NCBI GenBank assembly: GCA_027575765.1
Contig: JANBPT010000007.1
Coordinates: 87,360-151,359, forward strand
DNA length: 64,000 nucleotides
Direction of reading: 5' to 3'
DNA from: Tieghemiomyces parasiticus
Taxonomy: Eukaryota; Kickxellomycota; Dimargaritomycetes; Dimargaritales; Dimargaritaceae
Shown: positions 41,420-50,912 of the stretch, piece after piece
Numbering within the stretch: position 1 is the stretch's first letter
How the letters are laid out: every line of letters starts with the position of its first letter
Notes under the pieces: generated by a model
What the model was told of the DNA's origin: nothing
What the model saw: the letters and a program-made list of their open reading frames with translations, nothing else
Databases searched by the model: none
Program-made: the position numbers and the translations under genes

Positions 41420-43621
41420 CTAGGGGTCCGCTGTTTCCAAAGCCTGCGAACCATCGGACAAAAATTTTAGCGTCAGACAGTCACAGGCCTCGCCGGTGGG
41501 GTCCCGCTGGCACTGCTGGATAGCGTGGATGGCAAAGTCACTGGTTTTCCACATACGTCGCATGGTAGCCAGAAACTGCAGAATTTCCTCAACGAACTCG
41601 GTCGCCCACGCCGCCTTGTGGGGGCCAGTGGCGGCCTGGTGACCCAACGCAATGCACGCCACGGCCGTCGTGTGGAGCGCCCCGAGACAAAAGGCAAACT
41701 GAAACATCGCCGGGATGATGGGCGATTTGGCCAGCAAGGTACGTAAATTATGGAGGCTGTCCCAGCAGTGGCTGCGGCTCTGGCGTAAAATAGCGGCCAG
41801 CTCGGACGAGCTGAGATCTGCGGCGGTATCGTCCGCGTCGAAGTACTCCGCCGTCCGACCCTCGTGAAGGGCCGCCACTAAGTTACGCACGTCGGCCTCG
41901 TAGGGGTAGTTCAGAAGGAGCCGGGTGACGTAGTAGAGGGTCCAGAGATAAAAGTGGTCACCATCCGGGAGCCCACTATACAAATGGACCCGCGACGAAA
42001 ACGTGATGTACGGGACGGCGGGAAAGTGGATGCCGTAGGTCGCGTGCCACTCGTCTAGGCGCTGGTTAAGCGGGGCCCAGGTGCGGAGCCAGTGCGCCGG
42101 ATCGTGGCGCCGACGGTCGCGCATGCCGGCCACCTCGTGCACGATGAGTTTGAGCACGACGAAGGACGCGCCCGGGTTGTGTAGCCCCCGGGTGCGGAGC
42201 AGGTAGGTGGGGTAATCCAGGGCGGTGTGAATCGGTGCTTCCGGGTCGCAGATGGCGGCCTCGGTCGCGGCCTCGAACGCCGACCGGTCGACCGGCAGTC
42301 TCACGTAGATTTCGTCGGTGCGGAGAATGGATGGCTGGCCGAGCAGCAGGGCCGCGGCAGCGTCCTGACCGAATGCCGACCACCACATGACCCGGAGGGT
42401 CTCGCGGGCTAATGGATCGTGCACGCGGGTGGCGTCCCAGGAGCCGGCCGACATGGCTAGGGGCGGCGGGTGCGGGTGGTCGAGTAGGTGCAGTCGCCAG
42501 AATTGAAACTTGCGCAGGATGGCCGATTCCAACGCGAAGGCGGTATGTGGGGCGCCCTCGCTTACGGTGTAGCCGCTGACCAACAACAGAACCATGGCCG
42601 TGTCGAGCCAGCCGTCGACTGCGTTGTCAAAGAGTGAAGCGGCCAATCGTCGGTAGTAGATCTGGCTAGCCGTTGTGGTGTCGATGCGCTGGAACAGTGG
42701 ATGGTCGGAGAGGTGGGTGTATAGGCACGCAAAGCACAGTATCAAGTTTTCCGACATGACTCCGAGCCTCCGCCGTTCCAGCAGCCGTCTGTAATGGATC
42801 TGCCGGTGGGTTGGATAGAAGAACGTGCAAAATGAGTGTTGGTGGTGGTCTAGAATGTGCGAGTGGAATAGCAGGTCACTGGGCAGGACCAGGGTCCGAG
42901 TGCGCAGGAGGACTCCATCCGCGTTGGCGTCGTTGTCCTGGGACCCCTGATCTGGGGGGCTGCTCGGCGAGCTCTGCGCGGGCTCATAGGGGTCGGATAG
43001 GGGGGTGGTGGACTTGGCCAACATCTGCGCGGGGGATGCAGGTGTTGGTAAGGATAGCGGAGAAGCCGGAGGGTTTTTGACATCCTCAAAGCCTAATAGC
43101 TGGCGCCGCCAGGTCCTATCGAACATGTCGATTGCCTTACCCGGGGAGCATACTGGAGAGCACCAGTTCGAGCTGGGCGCCGTCGGGCTGTGGTCGGGTG
43201 ACACCATGCCGATGTGTGTCGGCAAGGGCCGTATCGGCTGAGGGGTCGAGGTGGCCGCCGCTATGCCCAAAGGCTGACCTGCCGCACTGGCCTCTGCGGT
43301 TGGGTTCGAGAAATAGGTGCCCCGATGGGCTGCGAAGCGTATTACTACGGGCCGGACCGGCTGGGTAGTTGGGGGTCGACCGGTCGGTGGTAGCGTGGCC
43401 CGGCCGGGGCCGGTGGTGGCCAACCGGTCCCTTTGCGCGGAGGTCGGCGTGTACGAGCACTCTTGGTCTCGGCCTATACACGTTGAGCAGTGGGGCTGCC
43501 GGCGATCGCACTTGAGTTTGCGCCGTCGGCAAAACTCGCAGGACTGCTCGGCGCGGACTGGTACGGGCGTGGCAAGCGGCCGGATGGGAACCTTGAGGGG
43601 GTCCTGCTTTGGCGGTGGCAT
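41420..43621 (-). CDS. Zn2Cys6 (fungal binuclear cluster) transcription factor
   Basis: Gal4-type DNA-binding regulator, 733 residues, single exon. The ATG at 43621 is the first in a frame that is otherwise open but ATG-less further upstream. The zinc cluster is near the N-terminus: CEFCRRRKLKCDRRQPHC and following STCIGRDQEC, with cysteines 28, 31, 38, 45, 48 and 55 (CX2CX6CX6CX2CX6C). A Pro/Ser/Thr-rich linker runs to about residue 230. The middle region has the fungal_trans-type fold (LILCFACLYTHLSDHPLF, AASLFDNAVDGWLDTAMVLL, ALESAILRKFQFWRLHLLD, RETLRVMWWSAFGQDAAAAL). The C-terminus is helical. Target genes are unknown; the DHA2 transporter 2 kb away on the same strand is a candidate by proximity only. 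Confidence 0.93.
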   Translation of the reverse strand: MPPPKQDPLKVPIRPLATPVPVRAEQSCEFCRRRKLKCDRRQPHCSTCIGRDQECSYTPTSAQRDRLATTGPGRATLPPTGRPPTTQPVRPVVIRFAAHRGTYFSNPTAEASAAGQPLGIAAATSTPQPIRPLPTHIGMVSPDHSPTAPSSNWCSPVCSPGKAIDMFDRTWRRQLLGFEDVKNPPASPLSLPTPASPAQMLAKSTTPLSDPYEPAQSSPSSPPDQGSQDNDANADGVLLRTRTLVLPSDLLFHSHILDHHQHSFCTFFYPTHRQIHYRRLLERRRLGVMSENLILCFACLYTHLSDHPLFQRIDTTTASQIYYRRLAASLFDNAVDGWLDTAMVLLLVSGYTVSEGAPHTAFALESAILRKFQFWRLHLLDHPHPPPLAMSAGSWDATRVHDPLARETLRVMWWSAFGQDAAAALLLGQPSILRTDEIYVRLPVDRSAFEAATEAAICDPEAPIHTALDYPTYLLRTRGLHNPGASFVVLKLIVHEVAGMRDRRRHDPAHWLRTWAPLNQRLDEWHATYGIHFPAVPYITFSSRVHLYSGLPDGDHFYLWTLYYVTRLLLNYPYEADVRNLVAALHEGRTAEYFDADDTAADLSSSELAAILRQSRSHCWDSLHNLRTLLAKSPIIPAMFQFAFCLGALHTTAVACIALGHQAATGPHKAAWATEFVEEILQFLATMRRMWKTSDFAIHAIQQCQRDPTGEACDCLTLKFLSDGSQALETADP

Positions 43622-45511
43622 GGCTGTGGGTGGCACCGGAGGTTTGGCGCAGCAGGAAACTGGACTTGCAAAAAGGCGCGGTCCGTACACTATGTCGAGT
43701 ATGTGAAGGAGAGAAGGCGGGTCGTCACCGGTACACGTATGGCTGAAAGGCAGTCGCTTACAGGGGAAGCGAGTAGGGCAATTTACCCGCAATAAAAATA
43801 TATATTGAATGCCGAAGTGGAGGTAGGGGTCTGTCTGGCTATGGTGTACAGGCGAGGACTATGGGGCGATGGAATGCGGGGGTCGTAAAGGGTTCAAACT
43901 CAGTTAAGCGGTATCGCCAAGGCAGAACGAGGATACGCATCTTCAGCAATGGGCGCCGTTTGGAAGAAATGCAACCCCCTGGGCAAAGGCATGCGAAGGA
44001 ATTGGGGGCAATGGGGGACAAAAAGGCTAGAGTTGTACTAAGCAAACGAATAGTATTTGTCCGGGTTCCAGGCCAGCAACGGGAGCCGCTCACGTTACCC
44101 GGTGGTCAACAAAATAACCCTCACACACAGGTTCTCTAGGAAATTCAGGAGGCACACGGGAGCGAGGGCAAAAGATCTTTAGACCTACGGCAAATCCTCT
44201 CTCCCCCCGTTTTGGTTGGACGCTTGGACATGAGGGAGAGCTCGAATTGGAAATGCCGGAGTTGGGGGCGGCGGGAAGACCGGAGACGTAGTGCGCGCCA
44301 GTCCTATTGGGCCCGGAGGGGCTCACGCCTAGCGATGGAGCCCATCAAGTTCTCCTCACCTCTCGCCTGCCCCCCATCCATCTTCTAGAACTTCTAAACC
44401 CCAGATAGGGGGACTTCGGATGGTCCAGCCCATGGCTTAGTGGAGCCGCTCGAACCCATCAGTGGACAGTGCCTCAGCGGCGTGTACCGTTCGAGGTGGA
44501 CTTGACAGATATGCAAAGGAGTATCGGCGGCAGCCTGGGAAGGGACATCGGCAATGGCAGCATGGGGATATTTCGAGAAATCGCTGTCGTTGTCCAGGCA
44601 GATCCGTAGCTGTTGGTTGCTTATCGTCCACAGTCCATGGGCCCAAAATGGATAAAGCCGCACAGTGTTGCTGGCAGTGGGCAACATATGGGATGAGAAG
44701 CCAACCTGCCCACTACCCTCTTGCAGCGGCAGACTGCTGTATTGGTAGGAACGCAGTTCGGCATAGCGCTGCGGGAAGGGACGCGGGAAAGCGTGTCACA
44801 GGGCAGCCGGTTCGCAGGGTTTTGGTATGTGTCTGGCCCGGCTTGATGACAGGACAGCCGTTGTGGCTGATCGTAACAGGTAATACTTGGAATTGATAAT
44901 TAGAGAGGTCCGACGGTGGGGTCGCACATGTATTTTTTTTATTGCATGGTGCAGAGGGCAATTGGTCTTTTAGGGACAGGGCAGATGACACAGCAGTTGG
45001 GCTGTATTGAGATAGTATTTACGTTCTCTCGGGTAAGTATGGGTTATGACTACGGCTTGGAGGGCACAGCAATGACGGCCTACAGGGGCACCTGCGTACC
45101 AATAGGGAGTGGCGAGCCTGTTCTGCCACTCATCGCTCGCTGGGATTTCGCATCTCTAGTAAAAGTGAAAATATGTACAGGGGGGCTTAAACTCAGGGGC
45201 TCGCCCATCCACCTTAGGTATGAAAGCTAGACGTCGGATGGTTGAGGGCCGTGCGTTCGTCTCAGGAGAATCTGAGACCGTCAGCCCAAATTTAATCACC
45301 AGGCCCCTGAAAGAGGTTAGCAGTCCCAGTTACCTTAAAAGTTAAAGTTTGCGAAGCGGGGTACCGTTAGCACGGCATCTGTGAGCTTACCAACAGCGAC
45401 GTATCCATGCTTTCCTGCACCTAGCTGCACCCCTCCTTTTAAATATCTCCGTCAGCCTATGATCGCTATTGGTATCTTCATCCTATTCTTTCCTGCCGTG
45501 AGCCCTGGACG
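43622..45511. other. Divergent intergenic region, no gene seen
   Basis: 1.9 kb between the transcription factor start and the LPMO-like gene. TTTTAAATAT near 45436 may be a weak TATA element for the latter. No recognisable product. Confidence 0.5.
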
Positions 45512-46309
45512 ATGCGTGCTGACCTCTCTACGTGTCACCGTTGCCTAGGCAGCCGGTTAAGGCCGTGGCTTGCGATTACCGTCGTACTGTTGACCTTCTT
45601 TACCGCCGCCTTCTCCCACATGAAACCCATTTACCCTTGCCCGCGCGGCTCCGCCCTCCCAAAGTGTGGCTACCCCTATCCAGACTACTCTCTCAGCTCA
45701 CCCATCTCCAAGGACGGGATTCCACACGCCCCGCTCTGCCACCACAAGATCCCTTACGCAAACCCGGTCGCCGAATTCCTCGCGGGCGAGACGATTAATA
45801 TGGAGTTTGACCCGGAAGGCGCCCCGCACGGCGGCGGTCACTGTGAGTTCTCCCTTTCCTACGACGGAGGCAGCACCTTCATTTCCATCCTAACCATCCT
45901 TCGCACCTGTTTTCAAGATGGCTTCGTGGTTGACGTGCCCATCCCACATACGGCCCCCGCTTCCCGCCAAGTGGTTTTGGCGTGGACGTGGGTCAACGCC
46001 GTTGGAAACCGCGAGTTTTACATGACATGCTCGGATATCGCCATCATGGGGGCCCCCCGTGGGATGCTCACCGGGCCGCTCATGTTGACTCCGAATTACG
46101 GCGACGGGCCGGCCATCCAGGAGTTCTCCACGGGCGACGACGGGAGTGGCTATTACAAGGAGCGAAAGGATATAGTGGTCTACATCCCACCCGAAACGGA
46201 TGTGGCCGAGAAAGGAATGGACGAGGTGAAGGTGAACAACTCGACCGACCCCGGCCGGGTGAACAACACGCGGAGTGTCGCCAATGACGCTTCCGTGGGA
46301 CTGCAGTAG
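45512..46309 (+). CDS. Secreted histidine-brace (LPMO-like) protein
   Basis: Secreted protein of the fungal family often labelled lytic polysaccharide monooxygenase-like; such proteins bind copper in a histidine brace, and the true LPMOs cut chitin or cellulose. 265 residues, single exon, ATG at 45512. A signal anchor at about 17-35 (RPWLAITVVLLTFFTAAFS) ends so that cleavage would expose H36 as the new N-terminus (HMKPIYPCPRG). The second brace histidine is H106 in APHGGGHCEFSLSYDGGSTF. WTWVNAVGNREFYMTCSDIA supplies the conserved aromatic and cysteine core, with Y170 or F169 as likely axial residue. The C-terminal 50 residues are charged and disordered, with sequons NNS and NNT. Activity and substrate are inferred from family resemblance only. 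Confidence 0.78.
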   Translation: MRADLSTCHRCLGSRLRPWLAITVVLLTFFTAAFSHMKPIYPCPRGSALPKCGYPYPDYSLSSPISKDGIPHAPLCHHKIPYANPVAEFLAGETINMEFDPEGAPHGGGHCEFSLSYDGGSTFISILTILRTCFQDGFVVDVPIPHTAPASRQVVLAWTWVNAVGNREFYMTCSDIAIMGAPRGMLTGPLMLTPNYGDGPAIQEFSTGDDGSGYYKERKDIVVYIPPETDVAEKGMDEVKVNNSTDPGRVNNTRSVANDASVGLQ

Positions 46310-47273
46310 GAGTAAATGGCGTCTACCTAGCCATCAGCGGGGACCACACTACGTCGATGACCAACATTTAGGTTGGACTGTAACACCTAGGCAGATCCGT
46401 GGTCCCGCTGAATTAATCAAGGTGCTACCTCACCTGTTAGTCAGTTATCCAGGGCAGGATACACTCGATAAACAACTACATTATTAAATATTAAGCATAC
46501 GTATTAGTAAACCTACCCAGTGATGACTGCGGTGGATGTCTACGATTACTATCCATGTATCAACGCACTACCTCTTAAACTGGCTGTTTACAGAATTATC
46601 ACGAGAAGAAATCCACAGTGCCAGCGACCTGTCATCAAGGCAGTCAAGCAAAGAGGCGACAAACACAGAACAGACGCGGGTGTTTACAACGGCCTACCCC
46701 ACAGTCGAGAGACCGTCTGGATACCTTCTGAGGCTTGTGAACAGGATGCCTCTGCGGATTTTCGAAATACCAATTCAGTAACCTAGCAGCCAAGGGGCGA
46801 GACTTCTGCGGTGTTCCCGCCACCTTACCTCGGTTCTTAAACGGCGAAATAGTGCATTTTGTGTAACGTGTACGGCGCGGGGCGAGTTTCGAGACTTACC
46901 AGCAAATTTATACGCCCTTGGTAAATCAGAGTTAAGTGCTGAGTGGGGGGGGGGGAGGTTGGGTGGAGGCAGGAAGCGTAACAGCAGTCGCTTGGCACGG
47001 GCGGGAAGAGCGCAACCTCGATCGACCCTGGGGGCAGGTAGCGGCCCATACCCTCTGCTTTACGGCGGCGAAGCCTGCAACGGGCATGTTGGGATTCCCC
47101 GGACTAAGGGTACTGGGCGCCGTCACAGACTTACCTCCGCCCGCTCATCCCCCTACCTCCACCGTGTTTCCACTGCCGTTTCTCCTACCATTCGCAAGCG
47201 TTACCCGCTCGGGACCTATACCTACCACCTTCCCTCCAGTTAGAAGATCCCATACCGGAACTGTTGGCTCAAC
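46310..47273. other. Intergenic, no gene seen
   Basis: 964 bases between two plus-strand genes, with G11 at 46945-46955. Should hold the 3' end of the LPMO-like gene and the DTD1 promoter. Confidence 0.55.
46945..46955. repeat. Homopolymer G11 tract
   Basis: Eleven consecutive G, about 320 bases before the DTD1 ATG. Confidence 0.9.
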
Positions 47274-48524
47274 ATGCGTGCCGTACTGCAACGGGTTACC
47301 CAGGCCAGCGTCGAAGGTGGGTTCGATCGAGATCTGATTTGCTAACCTGCTAATTCTTCCCCGCTTTCCAAGCTGCCCCACGAGCGATTCCGGATGTGCC
47401 CGGCATGTCAGGGGGTCGAACCCCTTCGCGATTAGCGTGTCGATTAACCCGTAAAATTGAATTACCGTCCTAACAAATATATATATATATGCGATAATCC
47501 CTTCGTCTACAGTCGAAGGAAGTGTTGTGGGGGCCATCAACAAGGGCGTTTGTGTCCTGGTAGGCATCACGCACGAGGATGGCGCAAAGGATATTGAGTA
47601 CATGTAGGTTACAGCTGCACCAAAAGTAGCACCGCCGATTCCTGGTTTGGTGTAAACCGAGGCACAGGTACTTGACAGGACGCCTGACTGCTGGCGGAAC
47701 ATTAGTCTCGCCGATACTACGCTGACCCTACCTTTTTTTCCAACGATTAACCCGTCGTACAGCGTTCGCAAGGTGCTCAACCTTCGGGTTTTTGATGACG
47801 AGGACGGAAGCATGTGGAAAAAGAGCGTCAAGGAGTTGAATCTTGGGGTATTAAGCGGTAAGTCGGGTAGAGGCATTGGGGTGCTTCCTTCCACCGACCG
47901 CTCGTTTTAATAACTAAAAGTATCTGGCAAGCGGAGAGAACTAACTGCCCTCCCTCCCTCCTCATCCTTGGCAAAACCCACCACCTCAATCACCCCCCAT
48001 GCAGTCTCCCAGTTCACCCTGTACGCCAAAACCAAGAAAGGTACGGTAGTGTATATCAGCATTGGTCGCTAGGTTAACTTCACCAGGTAACCTCCGGTTG
48101 ACAACGTCCCGTACGCCATCTCTCACGCCCGCCACTTTCCGTTGTAATTACCTACCGGCTACCCAGGCTCCAAACCCGATTTCCACCTCGCCATGAAGAG
48201 CGCGCAGTCCAAGGAGGTCTACCAGCAGTTTTTGGACAAATTAAGAGCCGACTACCGACCAGATATGGTACAAGGTACGTAGCATGCCGATGTAGATTAG
48301 CTAGTTGGGCATAGTTAGTGGGTGTGGTGAACTAGACCAAAACCCCGTGGGCGACTGATTGTCCACGCCTAAACCTGTTGTATCCTCACCGCCCATTCCC
48401 ACACTTCTTTCGTTCCGTTTTCCGCCTGTGCGACATAGACGGTTCCTTCGGGGCCATGATGAACGTTAAGATTCAGAATGACGGACCTGTGACCATCATT
48501 TTGGACTCGCGGGACAGCGCCTGA
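47274..48524 (+). CDS. DTD1: D-aminoacyl-tRNA deacylase (DTD), six exons
   Basis: Homodimeric editing enzyme that removes D-amino acids (and glycine mischarged on tRNA-Ala) from tRNA. Six exons: 47274-47316, 47513-47603, 47763-47857, 48005-48040, 48167-48274, 48439-48524. All have GT-AG ends and consistent phase, giving 152 residues, the family length. The start is [18 protein letters not shown], followed by [40 protein letters not shown], the catalytic [12 protein letters not shown] and [20 protein letters not shown]. The C-terminal Gly-cisPro proofreading motif is [11 protein letters not shown]. Nothing is missing. Intron 1 contains (AT)7 at 47477-47490. Poly(A) signal AATAAA at 48691. Confidence 0.95.
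47477..47490. repeat. (AT)7 microsatellite in DTD1 intron 1
   Basis: Simple AT dinucleotide run just before the exon 2 acceptor region. Confidence 0.85.
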
Positions 48525-48849
48525 ACAGACTTACTCTTTTCCTAAAAGCCCGATTTTTTTTCCTTTTTTGATAAGAGTGAATGACTTGTATTCTTCTCCA
48601 CCTGCCTCTTTAAGTGAAAAGTAAAAGGTCCGAATAGATGACAGATGTGGGCTACACTGTGTAGCTATGTACATGGGACAATCAATGGAAAATAAATGGC
48701 TTGGAACGGCAAGTTACTGAAAAACAATTTGTAAAAAAAAAATACACGGGGAACGGTACAGGGATGCTGACGAATGTGACATCGAGCAGGGTGGGGGCCG
48801 TTATCTGGACCCGGGGGAGGGGGATCGGCCGGGATGTGGCACAAGGCAC
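48525..48849. other. Convergent spacer DTD1/superoxide dismutase
   Basis: 325 bases, AT-rich, with AATAAA at 48691-48696 on the plus strand. No gene. Confidence 0.6.
48691..48696 (+). terminator. Poly(A) signal AATAAA for DTD1
   Basis: AATAAA 167 bases after the DTD1 stop. Confidence 0.4.
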
Positions 48850-49464
48850 CTAGTTGGCGATATCCTCGATATTACCGCAAGCCACGCGATCACCTTTACC
48901 ATTGTGCAGGACGATGGACCGACCGTGGACGGGGTTCATATTGCTGACGCTGAGGTACGAGTCGATGAAGAGTTGGGGAGACATGGCCACACCGTCTCCA
49001 TTGGCTTTAATCGATCCGAAGCGGCCGCTCAGATCGCCAAGCTCGCACGTCGTCTTGGACTGGGTGCCGTCGCACTTGTAAGTGGAGGCGTCCTTGTTAA
49101 CCGAATACGGGTCGTAGTGGCCACCGGTGGCGGTACAGTTGTGGTTGGCGCCAACCGGGGAGACGTGGACGTGGTAGCTGTAGGTTTGGTGGGGTTGGAG
49201 GTTGTACAGCGCGTAGCCCATCATGGCCGGCGAGGTGTGATCGGTTTGGAAGAAGTAAACCGCGCCTTGGATGTCAGTGGTGGCGCTGGATATGCCGGCG
49301 AGCCCCGTGCGGGTGATGGAGGGCTTGGTCTTGGTCACTGGTGCGGCGGTGGTGTCGCGTACGTATACCGCACGGTGGCTATCGAGCGGGAGAGAGCGGG
49401 TGGCCGTCAGTGGTAGCAGGACGGCACCGAAGAGGGCAGCGAGGGTGGCGAAGCGGCACAACAT
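48850..49464 (-). CDS. Secreted superoxide dismutase-like protein, Cu-only type
   Basis: Extracellular enzyme expected to convert superoxide to peroxide with copper. 204 residues from the ATG at 49464, chosen because it opens a signal peptide (MLCRFATLAALFGAVLLPLT); the upstream frame has no ATG. Copper ligands of the Cu/Zn SOD fold are present: H98 and H100 (YHVH), H116 (GGHYDPY) and H187 (GRSIVLHNG). The family disulphide is likely C110-C196. The zinc-site histidines that normally follow the GGH position are absent (no His between H116 and CELGDLSG), as in fungal Cu-only SODs such as Candida Sod5. A Thr/Pro-rich stretch links signal and domain. The C-terminus ends soon after the domain, so no clear GPI tail. 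Sequon NCT at 109. Likely defends the wall against oxidative burst or partners signalling; inference. Confidence 0.88.
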   Translation of the reverse strand: MLCRFATLAALFGAVLLPLTATRSLPLDSHRAVYVRDTTAAPVTKTKPSITRTGLAGISSATTDIQGAVYFFQTDHTSPAMMGYALYNLQPHQTYSYHVHVSPVGANHNCTATGGHYDPYSVNKDASTYKCDGTQSKTTCELGDLSGRFGSIKANGDGVAMSPQLFIDSYLSVSNMNPVHGRSIVLHNGKGDRVACGNIEDIAN

Positions 49465-50912
49465 GGTTATGGGTTGCGGTGAAATAAAACAAGTAAAGTG
49501 TAAGAAGGGGGAGGATGGCGGTAAACAAAAACAAAAAAACCGGTGACAACAAGGGGCGACGGAGGTGGTCGTGGTTGAGCGAGTAAATAGTATACGGTCG
49601 GATGGGGTTGGCAAGGGCTAGCTGACAAGAAAATGACGCAAAGTTGCTTCGGTGAATGACAGCAATGGAAAGGTCAACAGTAGTAGACGGGGATGGCCAG
49701 GGGTATGAGTGGTGTGGGTGGCTGGAATGTCGGTGGTTGGATGAATTCAGCAGAGAGGGGGGGCGCGCGTGTGCCATTTTATGTCAACCGGAGACGCAGC
49801 AGGCGGAGTCCTACGAAAAGTGAGAACCGAGGTATGTAGACGCACTTGACCCCCGAATCACCGTGTCAAGCATGTACCGCGCATCCGGCTGCATTCGCCT
49901 ATTGTGGCGGGGCCAGGGGCCGGACGACTAGGCCGATCAAACTTGCAGTGGTGAGGTATGCCGAACAATAGGGTGGTGGAAAGGCGGGCAGGGTGCACAT
50001 AACCGCTCAAGCTACGAACAATCAGCATCCAAACACTTACCATACTCGTTGGAGAAATCGGACCCACTTTCCTAATGGCGTTTAGCAAAACAATACATCG
50101 TGGCCGTGGGAGCATTAGGCGACGCCAGGAACGCTTACAAGGGGCTAGCCATCATGGGAGAGGCACGGCCAACTAAACCAGGTCAGGTAACTCCGTCCAT
50201 CCCTTCCCTACAACGTTGCCGCTCCGCGACCAACGTTTATTGTCCTACTCACCCGCAACAATATGGGGGAATGTCACTCTCCGCTAATGGCTAGCGTTTC
50301 CAGATCCAACTGCAGCTGCACTGCCAAAGCCGTCCTGCCACACTCAAGTTCCCGATATATTGGATGCAGCTAGCATTAGGAGACATCAAACGACAGACCA
50401 GGGTCGCCCCTCCTTGGCTAGGGCAGAACAGGGTATCCGTGTTATCCAAAGTCCAGCTTTCATTGTTGAATGGATGGTGTGTTAGTCTAACGGCGCTTAA
50501 GTGCGGTGATGCTCTTAGCTGGGGCATTAAGACCAACATACGTCCCGCTTGAATAACTGCGGAGGAGAGGGGGGGATTCACCATTACATGGCTAGCACCG
50601 TAGGTACCCTGCCCCATGTCTAGGGATCTACCAGGCCACCGTCCTTATAGTTTTAGGTATGAATGCAAAGTAGCCTAATTTTAGAAGCTTATCGTTAGAG
50701 TCGTTTGTAATTGATTAGGATTATATTAATAGAAAGCAGCACGGGCGGTAAATAGAATACTGGCACCAAAATTGAGGAGATCCGTAGTAGAATACAAGAC
50801 TATTGGCCACGTCGATGGGCATATACAACCCGATTCGGAAAAATAGGGAATGCGGGCCAGTACTCGATAGGGACACCGTGGTCCCGTCTCGTGCATGAGT
50901 CTGGGGTAGGGC
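49465..50912. other. Intergenic, no gene seen
   Basis: 1.4 kb between the dismutase start and kinase copy B. The left part is a long CT-rich leader on the minus strand. Frames at 49858-50115 and 50291-50617 have no recognisable product. Confidence 0.5.

Noticed and set aside
42066..42386. Minus-strand frame rich in Arg inside the Zn2Cys6 gene
   Set aside because: Frame-shifted shadow of the transcription factor coding sequence.
47395..47430. tRNA T-arm-like sequence (GGTTCGACCCC on the minus strand)
   Set aside because: Matches a B box and forms a small stem, but no A box, anticodon arm or acceptor stem lies at the right distance; it sits inside DTD1 intron 1.
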